A DNA stretch of 64,000 nt, from contig NZ_CP107942.1 of the NCBI RefSeq assembly GCF_036053395.1, positions 3,686,501 through 3,750,500 of the forward strand, read 5' to 3'. A model generated the notes under the pieces. It was given only the letters and a program-made list of their open reading frames with translations, did not search any database and was not told where the DNA came from. Positions 1 to 8,736 of this stretch are shown in pieces; the stretch's first letter is position 1, and every line of letters starts with the position of its first letter. The translations under genes were made by a program, and so were the position numbers. The stretch is from Actinoplanes sp. NBC_00393. GTDB taxonomy: Bacteria > Actinomycetota > Actinomycetes > Mycobacteriales > Micromonosporaceae.

Positions 1-712
1 CCACCTCGGCCACACCTACCTGGCCGGGTCGTTCCTCTGCCCGAAACTCAACCGGCGCACCGACGGGTTCGGCGGCACGTCGGCGCGCCGCGCCGAATTC
101 CCGCGCCGCATCCTGGCCGCCGTCAAGCAGGCCGTCGGCGACGACGTCGCCATCACCGCCAAAATCAACATGACCGACGGCGTACGCGCAGGACTGCGGC
201 TCGACGAGTCGATCCCCTTCGCCCGGACCCTGCAGGCCGACGGGCACCTGGACGCCCTGGAGCTGACCGGCGGCTCCTCACTGCTCAACCCGATGTACCT
301 GTTCCGCGGCGACGTGCCGCTGTCCGCGATGACCGCCGCGCTGCCGCCGTGGGTACGCCCGGGCCTGCGGATCTTCGGCCGCCGGTTCTTCCGCCACTAC
401 CCGTACCAGCCGCTCTACTTCCGCGAGCACGCCCTGCAGTTCCGCCGCGAACTGTCCATGCCGCTGATCCTGCTCGGCGGCGTCACCGACCTCGACGGCA
501 TGCGGACCGCCATGCGCGACGGCTTCGACTACGTGGCCATGGCCCGCGCCCTGCTCCGCGAACCCGACCTGATCAACCGGCTGCGCCGCGACCCCACCGC
601 CCGCTCGCTGTGCACCCACTGCAACCTGTGCGCGGCCAGCATCTTCACCGGCACCCACTGCCCGTGGGACGTCGACGGCACCGCGGCCCTGCTCCGCGCC
701 GACGCCGGGTGA
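1..712 (+). CDS. Old Yellow Enzyme-family NADH:flavin oxidoreductase, 5' truncated by the window edge
   Basis: The reading frame is open from base 2 to the TGA ending at 712, so only the C-terminal part (about 236 residues) is seen. The visible start HLGHTYLAGSFLCPKLNRRT followed by D-GFGG matches the OYE signature (H-x-G-H-x-Y-L ... S/C-P-x-x-N-x-R-x-D-x-(Y/F)-G-G) that frames the FMN and substrate pocket. The later stretch LILLGGVTD and DYVAMARALLREPDLINRL are the usual phosphate-binding end of the TIM barrel. A C-terminal cysteine cluster (LCTHCNLC) resembles the start of the iron-sulphur region of the longer 2,4-dienoyl-CoA reductase branch, but the protein ends about 35 residues later, so no FAD/NAD domain follows. 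Family is clear; substrate unknown. Confidence 0.85.
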   Translation, partial: HLGHTYLAGSFLCPKLNRRTDGFGGTSARRAEFPRRILAAVKQAVGDDVAITAKINMTDGVRAGLRLDESIPFARTLQADGHLDALELTGGSSLLNPMYLFRGDVPLSAMTAALPPWVRPGLRIFGRRFFRHYPYQPLYFREHALQFRRELSMPLILLGGVTDLDGMRTAMRDGFDYVAMARALLREPDLINRLRRDPTARSLCTHCNLCAASIFTGTHCPWDVDGTAALLRADAG

Positions 713-799
713 GGCGGTATCAGGTTCACCGCCGAGCGGGAGCCTGCTCCCTCGCCGGAGGGAGGTGACCAGGCCCGCCCCGCTCCTACCGTCAGCCGT

Positions 800-1783
800 A
801 TGAGAGCAGCAACGATCGGGCGCGTCGCCGCGTACGGCGCGGCGTTCGCGATGGCGCCGTACTTCGTACTCAAAATCTTCTGGACGCTCGACGGCCTGCA
901 CGGCGGCGGCCTGCACGAGGGCGCCTGGAGCCACCTGACCTGGGCGGTCATCAACGGGCTGACCGTGGTCATGTCGGGGCTCGCCATGCTGCTCGGCCTG
1001 GCGCTGGCGCAGCCGTGGGGCCTGCGGGCGCCGGCGTGGCCGATAGTGGTCCCGGCCTGGATCGGCATGGGGTTCCTGGTGCCGATGATCCCGCTCATCC
1101 CGTTCCTCGCGCTGGTGAACACGGACACCGGGGACAGCGGCGCGGCGGCGCCGATGTCCGCCTGGGAGATCGGCCTGCTGTCGGTGTCATTCGCCGGTTT
1201 CGCGGTCGGGGTGGTGCTCGCGGCGCCGTTCTATGCCGCCCGGCGCTGGCCGGCGGCGTTCCACGGCACCGACCTCCCGGCCCGAACGGGCGTGCTGGTC
1301 ACCGTGGCGCGGCTGGCGGCGGCCCTGTGCCTGGCCCTCGGCCTGCCGCAGCTGGCCTGGGCGCTCGGGGCGACGATCGGCCTGAACCAGGCGACGCTGG
1401 AACACCGCGACGCGCCATGGCACCTGCTCACCGCCAACAGCGCAGTGTGGGCGCTGTTGGCGGCGTGGAGCGTGTGGACGCTGACCCGGCGCACCAGCCG
1501 GGCGCCCCTGTTCGTGGCGTGGCTGGCGTCCGGATTCCTGTTCGCGTGGGGCTCGTGGAAGGCGGCGTTCTCCTTCGCGGTGACACCGGAGTTCCCGCCG
1601 CCGGAGCAGCCGTGGGTGCTGACCCTGCAGAACCATTTCGGCGCGGTCGCCGGGCTGATGATTCTCATCGTGGTCCTGCTCACCGTCGCCGCCAAGACCG
1701 ACCGCGTTGACTCCGCTCAGCCGCGGGTCAGCGTCAACGCCGCATCGATGATCGACCCGGCGTCGATGCCGTGCAGCCGGTAG
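800..1783 (+). CDS. Multi-spanning membrane protein of unknown function
   Basis: A 327-residue protein with about eight hydrophobic segments (near residues 8-28, 48-70, 80-105, 125-150, 165-190, 210-230, 240-262 and 283-303) and short loops, so it is an integral membrane protein. No catalytic or transport motif was recognised. ATG at 800 follows the oxidoreductase gene by 87 bases. The last 67 bases overlap the 3' end of the convergent enzyme gene, and the final 25 residues lie beyond the last membrane segment and are probably a non-conserved tail. Confidence 0.7.
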   Translation: MRAATIGRVAAYGAAFAMAPYFVLKIFWTLDGLHGGGLHEGAWSHLTWAVINGLTVVMSGLAMLLGLALAQPWGLRAPAWPIVVPAWIGMGFLVPMIPLIPFLALVNTDTGDSGAAAPMSAWEIGLLSVSFAGFAVGVVLAAPFYAARRWPAAFHGTDLPARTGVLVTVARLAAALCLALGLPQLAWALGATIGLNQATLEHRDAPWHLLTANSAVWALLAAWSVWTLTRRTSRAPLFVAWLASGFLFAWGSWKAAFSFAVTPEFPPPEQPWVLTLQNHFGAVAGLMILIVVLLTVAAKTDRVDSAQPRVSVNAASMIDPASMPCSR

Positions 1784-4035
1784 GCGTCGGCAAGACTCGA
1801 CGACTGACCGAACGAGGTCACCCCGAGGCAGCGGATCCGGTCCCCGCGTGCCGCACCGAGGAACGCCAGCGTATGCGGGTGCCCGTCGTGGACCGTGACC
1901 AGCGGCGCCGGGCACCCGGCGGGGAACAGCTCGTCCAGGATGCTGCCGCCCACCCCCGCATCCCGGCTGCCGCGCTGCTGGAACGAACGGAACACCAGGT
2001 CAGGGCTGGTCAGACAGACCACCCCGGCCCTGATCTGTTCCGCGGCCAGCGCCTCGGCCGCCGCGACCACCTCCGGCATGATCGCGCCGACCCCGACCAG
2101 CGTGACGTCCTCGTCGCGCAGCGCATGACCGGCGGGCAGCCGGTAACCGCCGGCCACCGCCTGACGCCGCCGGCGTTCCCGCAGCGCCGGCTCCTCGGGC
2201 ACCCGCGCGAGCTGCGGGTCGACCGGCCGGGTGGACAACCGGAAGTAGGCGGAGGTGCCACCTTCGACCCCGACCTGGCTCATCGCATGCAGGAAACACC
2301 ACTCCAGGTCCTGGCCGAACGCCGGCTCCCAGGCGACACATTCGGGCTGTTCCAGCGCGATCGACGGGGTGGTGATCGACTGGTGCGCCCCGCCCTCCGG
2401 CGCCAGCGTCACCCCGGACGGGGTGCCGACCAGGATCGACTGGCCGCCGGCGTAGATGCCGTAGGACCAGGGTTCCAGGGCCCGCGCCACGAACGGGTCG
2501 TACAGGGTGGCGATCGGGATCAGCCGCTCACCCCAGCGCGACCAGGTCGCGCCGAGCTCGCCGAGCAGCGAGACCAGGTTGACCTCGGCGATGCCGAGCT
2601 CGATGTGCTGGCCGTTGCTGTTCTCCTGCCAGCGCAGCACCCGTTCGGCGTCGTCGGCGAACCAGTCGCGCCGGTTCTCCACCGACCACACCCCGGTCTT
2701 GTTGATCCAGCCGCCCAGGTTGGTGGACGACGCGACGTCCGGCGAGCAGGTGACGACCCGGGCGGCCGCCTCCGGGGCGTCGCGGGGCAGGTCGGCCAGC
2801 AGCCGGCCGAGCGCGGCCTGCGTACTGGTGGGTTTGCGATAGCCGTGGCCGAGCTGCGCAGGCACCCGGACCGGTGCGGTGGGAGCGGTGGGTTCGCGGC
2901 GCAGCGTACGCCCACGCTGCGCGCACAACAGGCCTGCGGCGGTGCCGGGCCCGAACCGCTGCCATGGCGACTGCCGGTCCATGCCCGACGCCGCCGCGAG
3001 CGCATCCATCTGCACGCCGGACAGCAGCGCCGAGTGGTTGTTCGGGTGCCCCTCGGTCGGCAGGCCGCGGCCCTTGACCGTGTAGGCGAACACCACCGTC
3101 GGCCGGTTCGCGTCGACGTCGCGGAAGGTGTCGACGAGCAGCCCCAGATCATGGCCACCCAGGTCGCGGACGGCGGCGGCCAGCTCGGCCGGCGGGATCT
3201 CGTCGAGCAGCACCTTCAACTCCTGGCTGTCGTCGAAGGCCAGGATGCGCTCGGCGACGTCCGCGGAGTCGACCCGCAGCATCCGCTGGTACTCCTCGTT
3301 CGGCATCGCCTCGAGCCGGGCCCGCAGCGCCTGCCCGCCCGGACGATCGAAGAGCCGGGAGATGATCCGCCCCCACTTGAGGACCACGACCTGCCAGCCG
3401 GCGGCGGCGAACATGCCCTGCAGCTTGGCGATCTGGATGTCCGGCACGACCCGGTCCAGCGACTGCCGGTTGAGGTCCACCACCCACAGCAGCTCGCCTA
3501 GCTTGGCGACCGCCGGGTCCATGACCGCCTCCCAGATGGCGCCCTCGTCGAGCTCCGCATCACCGAGCAGGCTGACGAACCGCCCGGCGGCGGGCGCGCC
3601 CGGAACACGAGAGGCCAGGTAGCGGTGCGCCATCGCCGCCCACAGCGCGGCCGTCGCCCCGATGCCGACCGAGCCGGTGGAGAAGTCGACCGTACCGGGA
3701 TCCTTGCGCCGCGACGGGTACGACTGCAGGCCGCCCTTGGCGCGCAGCATCGGCAGGTACGCCTCGTCGAGGTCGCCGAGCAGATAGTTGATGGCGTGCA
3801 GCACCGGCGAGGCGTGCGGTTTCACCGACACCCGGTCCTGGCTGGTCAGCTCGGCGAACCACAGGGCCACCATGATGTCGACCATCGAGGCGCTGGACGC
3901 CTGATGGCCGCCGACCTTGACGCCGGAGTCGTTGGGCCGGCCGGCGTTCGCAGCGTCGACGATCGACGCCGACAGCCACAGCACACGGCGGGCGATCTCG
4001 CGCAGGACCTCGGCGTCGGGCTGGTTGTCACTCAT
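1717..4035 (-). CDS. Thiamine-diphosphate enzyme, transketolase / pyruvate dehydrogenase E1-like
   Basis: A 772-residue protein with the layout of single-chain ThDP enzymes. An N-terminal ThDP/Mg domain carries GDAELDEG (residues 158-165) with the downstream Asn of VVDLNR (Asn189), the equivalent of the GDG-(x~25)-N signature, where the third residue is Ala instead of Gly. It also has an early His pair (GGHQASSASMVD) and DFSTGSVG. A pyrimidine-binding domain follows (HIELGIAEVNLVSLLGELG) and then a transketolase C-terminal domain. The layout is closest to homodimeric E1 (AceE) but about 100 residues shorter. The ATG at 4035 lies behind a GGAG box; the open frame continues upstream but only with low-complexity sequence. 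No E2/E3 genes are nearby, so the acceptor and reaction remain open. Confidence 0.8.
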   Translation of the reverse strand: MSDNQPDAEVLREIARRVLWLSASIVDAANAGRPNDSGVKVGGHQASSASMVDIMVALWFAELTSQDRVSVKPHASPVLHAINYLLGDLDEAYLPMLRAKGGLQSYPSRRKDPGTVDFSTGSVGIGATAALWAAMAHRYLASRVPGAPAAGRFVSLLGDAELDEGAIWEAVMDPAVAKLGELLWVVDLNRQSLDRVVPDIQIAKLQGMFAAAGWQVVVLKWGRIISRLFDRPGGQALRARLEAMPNEEYQRMLRVDSADVAERILAFDDSQELKVLLDEIPPAELAAAVRDLGGHDLGLLVDTFRDVDANRPTVVFAYTVKGRGLPTEGHPNNHSALLSGVQMDALAAASGMDRQSPWQRFGPGTAAGLLCAQRGRTLRREPTAPTAPVRVPAQLGHGYRKPTSTQAALGRLLADLPRDAPEAAARVVTCSPDVASSTNLGGWINKTGVWSVENRRDWFADDAERVLRWQENSNGQHIELGIAEVNLVSLLGELGATWSRWGERLIPIATLYDPFVARALEPWSYGIYAGGQSILVGTPSGVTLAPEGGAHQSITTPSIALEQPECVAWEPAFGQDLEWCFLHAMSQVGVEGGTSAYFRLSTRPVDPQLARVPEEPALRERRRRQAVAGGYRLPAGHALRDEDVTLVGVGAIMPEVVAAAEALAAEQIRAGVVCLTSPDLVFRSFQQRGSRDAGVGGSILDELFPAGCPAPLVTVHDGHPHTLAFLGAARGDRIRCLGVTSFGQSSSLADAYRLHGIDAGSIIDAALTLTRG

Positions 4036-4240
4036 GGGTGTCTCCGGTGGGTGCGGCTGCTGTCGGGTGGAAGCAGGAACAGGCGCGCCGGCGGTAGCCG
4101 CGCGCGCCTGCTCGCATCCTGTCCCAGGCCAGCCCAATGTTCCAGCCGATCAGCAGCGGAAGTTGCTGCCGCGGCCGGAGAGATGGTGGCCCGGTGATGA
4201 CGCGGGCCCGAAGTGATCCGGAGGCGTACTATCGACCGGA

Positions 4241-4255
4241 AGTCTGGGCCAGAGT
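4241..4255. promoter_or_regulatory. Probable operator of the GntR regulator (upstream copy)
   Basis: The sequence AGTCTGGGCCAGAGT sits 12 bases before the preferred GTG start of the GntR/UTRA gene. It is a one-mismatch version of the near-palindrome ACTCTGGCCCAGAGT found twice just behind the same gene. Three copies of a 15-bp dyad flanking one regulator gene indicate autoregulation. Binding itself is inferred. Confidence 0.6.
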
Positions 4256-4267
4256 GTGAGGTGTGAT

Positions 4268-5017
4268 GTGACAGCCGCTGGCGGGCCGGCGTACCGCCGG
4301 GTGGCGGACGCCCTGCGAGAGGGCATCCGCAACGGTGAGCTGGCACCCGGCAGCCGGCTGGCGTCGCTGCCGAAGCTTGGCCAGGAGTTCGATGTCAGCC
4401 CGGACGTCGCACGTCAGGCCCTCGCCGTTCTTCGCGCTGAGGGCTTGGTCGAGACCCGGCAGGGAGCCGGCGCGTTCGTCCGCGCCTTCGCGCAGATCAC
4501 GCGACGGGCACCGGATCGCCTCGCCCGCGAACGGTGGGTCGGCGGCGAAGCAATCCAGGATGCCGACACCGGGCCACGGTGGCGGACCGTCGACATCACC
4601 GTGAACGAGATCCCCGCACCCGCTGCTGTCGCGGTCGCCCTGGACCTTTCGGAAGGCGAGCCGGTCGTGGCACGTAGCCGCCGGTTCCTGGTCGACGAAC
4701 GACCCGTTCAGCTGGCCACCTCCTACTTCCCCGCCGATCTCGTACGGGGAACCGCGATCGCCTACACCGACACCGGCCCGGGCGGCAGCTATGCACGCCT
4801 GGCAGAACTGGGTCACGAGCCGGTCCGGTTCCGGGAACGCGTCGAGGACCGGCTGCCGGACTCGGCGGAGCGATCCACGCTGGCGCTGCCCGCCGATGGC
4901 AGCCGCATATTCGAGGTGACCCGGCTCGCGTTCACCGCCGATGGGCGATGCGTGGAGGTGAACCGCATGGTGCTGGACGCGGCCGTGTACGTGCTGGAGT
5001 ACGAATTCTCCGCCTGA
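4268..5017 (+). CDS. GntR-family transcriptional regulator with UTRA ligand domain (HutC subfamily)
   Basis: The N-terminal winged helix-turn-helix (about residues 8-75) shows the GntR pattern Y-R-R-V-A-D-A-L-R-E-G-I, then LAPGSRLASLPKLGQEFDVS and a recognition region ending in ETRQGAGAFV. From about residue 105 onwards is a UTRA domain (ending EVNRMVLDAAVYVLEYEF) that binds a small effector in the HutC/NagR subfamily. Start: GTG at 4268 is preferred, giving MTAAGGPAYRRV; GTG at 4256 is possible but overlaps the operator. Dyads of the form CTCTGG-C-CCAGAG lie directly before the gene and twice behind it, so it most likely represses itself and a downstream unit. The ligand is unknown. Confidence 0.88.
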   Translation: MTAAGGPAYRRVADALREGIRNGELAPGSRLASLPKLGQEFDVSPDVARQALAVLRAEGLVETRQGAGAFVRAFAQITRRAPDRLARERWVGGEAIQDADTGPRWRTVDITVNEIPAPAAVAVALDLSEGEPVVARSRRFLVDERPVQLATSYFPADLVRGTAIAYTDTGPGGSYARLAELGHEPVRFRERVEDRLPDSAERSTLALPADGSRIFEVTRLAFTADGRCVEVNRMVLDAAVYVLEYEFSA

Positions 5018-5029
5018 GCACCATACGCA

Positions 5030-5063
5030 ACTCTGGCCCAGAATATTGACTCTGGCCCAGAGT
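5030..5063. promoter_or_regulatory. Tandem GntR-type operators downstream of the regulator
   Basis: Two copies of the dyad, ACTCTGGCCCAGAAT (5030-5044) and ACTCTGGCCCAGAGT (5049-5063), are spaced 19 bp centre to centre, about two helical turns, so two dimers could bind on the same face. They lie between the GntR gene and a region without a normal plus-strand gene, so the controlled transcript is not obvious. Confidence 0.6.
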
Positions 5064-5103
5064 TGGAAGAGCCTACACATGGGCCGTTGAACCCGGATCA
5101 GAT

Positions 5104-5165
5104 GCCGGAGGACGATTTACAGCCCCGCGTTCCCGCGAGTCAGGGGTGGCAAGACGTCCTCCGGC
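5104..5165. other. Strong stem-loop downstream of the GntR operators
   Basis: A perfect 11-bp inverted repeat (GCCGGAGGACG / CGTCCTCCGGC) encloses 40 bases that contain a smaller hairpin, CGCG-TTCC-CGCG, flanked by CCC and GGG. It has no U-tract. It could be a factor-assisted terminator between the regulator and the convergent gene, or a folded RNA made from the operator-controlled transcript. It was not recognised as a tRNA or a known riboswitch. Confidence 0.45.
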
Positions 5166-5212
5166 CCGGCCCTCGCAACAGCGCGGCGGCACAACACGAA
5201 CGACTATGTGGC

Positions 5213-6040
5213 CTACGCGTGGGCGCGGGAACGAGTCTGCGGTGTGGCTGCACGAAGGGTGGGCAGGTCGGCGACCTGTACGGCTTCGGCGAGGCCTGCA
5301 TCGATGGCCAGCAGGGAAAGCAGGCGTAGCGGACGGCCGGTTTCCGCTGCGGCCTGCATCTTGTGATGTCCGTCGAGCAAAAAATGGGCGAGCGCCCAAT
5401 GTGTGTAGTAGTCGGGTCCCTGCTCGTCGGCGGGTGCGCAGACGTCGAGGATCGAGACAGCGACCGCCGTTGGTATCGCGCCGCCGGCCAGGTGGGCGGC
5501 GTAGGCGGTGACCCGGTCGCGTTCGTTCCATGAGGGCGGAACCATCGGGACCACGAACTCGTACAGGTGCGCGTCCGCGTCAATTGCCGTCTCGTAGGTG
5601 CGGTAGTACGGGGTACGCGGATATGCCGGCAGCCCCCAGAAGGATTCGAGTCCCCACGTCGCGACCTGTTCCTCGGCGAAGTAGTCACCGGCCTTCGACG
5701 GATTGATCAGGCGCGGCTCCACCTGTAGCAGAAGTGGCTGATACCGGCCTTCCGGCAGCAGAGCCGCGAACTGGGAAATCACCTCCTCGTCGAGACCGTC
5801 CGGCCCGGCGGCCAAGCTATCCGCGCCGTCGGGTGAGAACGTCGTCGTCGCGCCTTCGAGGCGCTCGAAAAGGAACTGGCACGTGCCACACCAGAAGCTC
5901 AACTCGAACGCCGGCGCCTCGTCGACGGTCAGCAACCGTCGGCCGGCCCACGCGCCTTCCGGCTTCGTTTGCTCGACGAAACGCAGCCGCGGTTCCGTGG
6001 CGTTTCCGACAATCCGTGGAGCTCCCACCGCCAACAGCAT
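5213..6040 (-). CDS. Protein of unknown function with a CxxC pair and a DGHHK motif
   Basis: A 275-residue protein starting at ATG 6040, the only ATG with sensible sequence behind it. The N-terminal part has SFWCGTCQFLF, a CxxC pair that could bind a metal or form a disulphide. The C-terminal part contains HFLLDGHHKMQAAAETG, which resembles the DGHHR-x-x-A-A loop of ParB/Srx-like and DUF1015-type nucleotide-binding folds; that link is only motif-level. There is no signal peptide and no membrane segment. It is divergent from the repeat protein at 6193, with 152 bases between them. Confidence 0.65.
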   Translation of the reverse strand: MLLAVGAPRIVGNATEPRLRFVEQTKPEGAWAGRRLLTVDEAPAFELSFWCGTCQFLFERLEGATTTFSPDGADSLAAGPDGLDEEVISQFAALLPEGRYQPLLLQVEPRLINPSKAGDYFAEEQVATWGLESFWGLPAYPRTPYYRTYETAIDADAHLYEFVVPMVPPSWNERDRVTAYAAHLAGGAIPTAVAVSILDVCAPADEQGPDYYTHWALAHFLLDGHHKMQAAAETGRPLRLLSLLAIDAGLAEAVQVADLPTLRAATPQTRSRAHA

Positions 6041-6192
6041 GGAGTCACTGTAGGTGATGTGATCACTGCATTCGCTCGTACGCGGTTCCGGCGGGTGCGA
6101 GGAACCACCATCGTCATTCGCTGTGCCAGAACGAGGTGCACTTGCCCGAGGCAGCGGAATCATTAGCGTTGCTTTGACGCGGGGAGGCCAGG

Positions 6193-7668
6193 ATGACCAA
6201 ACGTTCGCACCCGGGTGAGGCTGACAGGCAGAGGCCTGCATCGGCCCAGGCCCAGCTAGTCCGCTACTACGTTCACGTGAAGGATGAGTGGGGGCTGGAA
6301 AAGCCGCTGGGTGTCTTCCGCGTCCGCGGTGATGGTGCAGCCGCCGAAGAGGAGCAGATCGGACCCGGCATGGAATGGAGGCCATCGACGGGCGGGGTCG
6401 AGCGAGCCGGCCGTGCCGCGGGGCATAGCGCCGTTCAAGTGGACGAGGGTACGGCGAGTCGGTTGGCCGCTCGGTGGTCGTACAGCTATCGGCGTATCGT
6501 CGATCGAGCGTCGGGGCGCACCGTGGCGTACGCCCGGGTGGTGATTTCGCCGAGCAATGCGACGGTCTGGTTCGAAGAGTCGACCTGCGCCAGCGGAGTC
6601 TGGGAGTCGACTCGGCGGCTCCATCGCATCGAGGCGGGCGTGGACGACTACGACGTCGAGACGGTCGAGGCCGCAACGGTCGAGGACTATCTGCGTGACC
6701 TGCCGAAGCCTGAGCACCGCTACTTCGCGGTGGTCAAGCGCAACGGAGCTACGTTCGGTCTGGCCGATCCGGCCGAGGTGTTGAGGATCCACGCCGCGCA
6801 GGAAAACGGGGTACGCGAACGACTCGGACCCGACTGGATGCCCTACGACATCATCGATGGCGTACGGGGTCTGCGCGACGAAACGTTGCTCGAGATCGAC
6901 GAAGCGGCGGTCGCAGCCTTCCGGCATCGGCGATCGACGGGCGGGACACGGCCGGTTCCGGAGTACACCTACTACGCCTTTCTGCACGGCGGTGTCGAGT
7001 CGGTACACCAGGCGCAGACAGTCGTGCGGCAATGGCGGGTCGACGGCGATGTGCATGAGGACAAACTCAGCGGCGGCCCGCAGTGGGTTCCGTCGGATTA
7101 CCACGGCCGGGAAACGCGCGACAGCGACCCCGAGTCGGTGCAGATCTCCGCGGAGACCGCGGAGAAACTGAAAGCGCCATGGCGCTACAGGTACTACGAG
7201 ATTCTTCCGCCTGGCAGCGACCGGCCGATGGCCCTGGTACGTCACTACGGTGCGTACGGCGGCCGCGAGGAAGCTGCGGTCGGCTGGCCGGTCTGGTCGC
7301 CGTCCCTGTGGCTCAAACAGATCGCTGAGGGCAAAGTCGCCTACCACGCCCGCGAGGTGGACGCCGACGCGGCCGAACGGTATCTGCGGCGGGTACTGGC
7401 TGACCGGCCGGAATACCGCTACTTCGCCTTCCTGGACGACGGCGACAGCATCGACTCTGCCGGCCACATGGCGCGAATGCACTGCCTCGCGAACGGCACG
7501 CCCTGGAAGGAGGAGACACCGCAGCGCGACGGCGGTTGGGCGCAGACATTCAGCCTGCTGGAAATCCACAGCGGCAAGGGCAGTTGGTGGAAGGAACCGG
7601 TCGAGGTTCCACAATGGCTGTTCGAACGCTACCGCGCGAAGCGTCAGGGAAAAGCCCGAACCGAATGA
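6193..7668 (+). CDS. Protein of unknown function with four degenerate internal repeats
   Basis: A 491-residue soluble protein. Four similar segments begin at Tyr25 (YYVHVKDEWGLE), Tyr177 (YFAVVKRNG), Tyr260 (YYAFLHGGVES) and Tyr410 (YFAFLDDGDSID). Each starts with an aromatic beta-strand, continues with a helix rich in Val/Ile/Arg and His, and ends with a Trp-containing strand (EWRPS, DWMPYD, QWVPSDY, GWAQT). This suggests a tandem array of one small domain, apparently with a longer Trp/Tyr-rich module between copies. No enzymatic motif was seen. ATG at 6193 follows a weak GGAGG-like box (ggggaggccagg). Its TGA overlaps a possible ATG of the following frame. Confidence 0.75.
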   Translation: MTKRSHPGEADRQRPASAQAQLVRYYVHVKDEWGLEKPLGVFRVRGDGAAAEEEQIGPGMEWRPSTGGVERAGRAAGHSAVQVDEGTASRLAARWSYSYRRIVDRASGRTVAYARVVISPSNATVWFEESTCASGVWESTRRLHRIEAGVDDYDVETVEAATVEDYLRDLPKPEHRYFAVVKRNGATFGLADPAEVLRIHAAQENGVRERLGPDWMPYDIIDGVRGLRDETLLEIDEAAVAAFRHRRSTGGTRPVPEYTYYAFLHGGVESVHQAQTVVRQWRVDGDVHEDKLSGGPQWVPSDYHGRETRDSDPESVQISAETAEKLKAPWRYRYYEILPPGSDRPMALVRHYGAYGGREEAAVGWPVWSPSLWLKQIAEGKVAYHAREVDADAAERYLRRVLADRPEYRYFAFLDDGDSIDSAGHMARMHCLANGTPWKEETPQRDGGWAQTFSLLEIHSGKGSWWKEPVEVPQWLFERYRAKRQGKARTE

Positions 7669-7802
7669 GCTCCCCGACTCGTCGCCCCGGGCCCTCACTG
7701 TCGACACCGAAGTCATCGTCCGCGGTGCCCGGAAGCTGGTCGAGTTCCGGGCGCCGCAGCACGGCGGACGCGCGCCTGCGACGCAGCCGCTACGGTGGCC
7801 GG

Positions 7803-8666
7803 GTGGGCGACGTCTGGGCGAAATGGTTGCTGACGCGGCGAGACAGCGACGGCGCGTCCATCCGCGCCCGGCACGCCTCGAGCGTGGAAGCATTCCGGGA
7901 CGGAGTCCTCGATCGCGCTGATCTGCGGGCGGACGACGTGCTGCTCGACGTCGGCTGCGGCACCGGCCTTGTCGGCTTCGGCGCGCTGGACCGCCTCGGC
8001 CCGGGCGGGCACGTCATCTTCAGCGACATCTCGGCGGATCTGCTTGACGAATGCCGGCGGACCGCCGCTCATGACGAGCGGTGCAGCTTCGTACGGGCCG
8101 CGGCCGATGACCTGGCAACCGTCCCGGACGCGTCGGTCGACGTGGTCACCACCCGGTCGGTTCTCATCTACTGCGCCCGCAAACAGGCCGCCTTCGTTGA
8201 GTTCCATCGGGTGCTGCGCCCCGGTGGCCGCTTGTCGATCTTTGAGCCGATCAACCGGTTCGCTGTGCTGCACCGCCCCGGCGACCTGTTCGGCCTGGGC
8301 CGCACCCCGGTCGACGACCTGCTGGCGAAGGTCGCCCGCCAGATGGGTGCCGCGGAAACGCTGGTCGATTTTGACGAACGCGACCTGCTGACCTGGGCCG
8401 CCGCGGCCGGCTTCGAGGCGGTCGAACTCGACTACCGCGCTCAACTCGACGTTCCGGCTGAGCCGTTCACCGACTGGCAGGCGGTGAAACAGACGGCTCC
8501 GAACCCGCTGGCTCCCACCTACGGCGAGGCGATCGCGGCTGCCCTGACCCGCGACGAGCGAGAACGCCTGGAGTCGTACATGGCGACCACCGGGGCCCGC
8601 TGTCGCCGCACGATGGCGACGGCCTACCTGCGTGCGCAGAAAGCCGACGCGCCGCAGGAGGGCTGA
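7803..8666 (+). CDS. Class I SAM-dependent methyltransferase
   Basis: About 287 residues from GTG 7803. Motif I is VLLDVGCGTGLVGFG (GCGTG at residues 51-55), followed by the acidic residue of strand 2 (IFSDIS), motif IV-like DVVTTRSVLIYC and the post-motif VLRPGGRLSIFEPINRF, all typical of the Methyltransf_11/25 fold. The start is uncertain. An ATG at 7665 overlaps the TGA of the preceding gene (ATGA), which would suggest coupling, but the 46 residues it adds are Ser/Pro/Arg-rich and unlike a methyltransferase N-terminus. The substrate is unknown. Confidence 0.85.
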   Translation: MGDVWAKWLLTRRDSDGASIRARHASSVEAFRDGVLDRADLRADDVLLDVGCGTGLVGFGALDRLGPGGHVIFSDISADLLDECRRTAAHDERCSFVRAAADDLATVPDASVDVVTTRSVLIYCARKQAAFVEFHRVLRPGGRLSIFEPINRFAVLHRPGDLFGLGRTPVDDLLAKVARQMGAAETLVDFDERDLLTWAAAAGFEAVELDYRAQLDVPAEPFTDWQAVKQTAPNPLAPTYGEAIAAALTRDERERLESYMATTGARCRRTMATAYLRAQKADAPQEG

Positions 8667-8736
8667 CCCGGTCGGCAATCCGGCGCTTCGCCGTTGAGAT
8701 GAGCGCGCAGGCGATCTCGAGGTGCCGCTGTCGACG

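Noticed and set aside
5104..5165. Possible tRNA
   Set aside because: The stem-loop lacks T-arm and acceptor consensus (no GGTTCGAATCC-like sequence).
7665..7802. ATG overlapping the repeat-protein stop as methyltransferase start
   Set aside because: The added residues are Ser/Pro/Arg-rich and unlike any methyltransferase N-terminus; kept only as an alternative.
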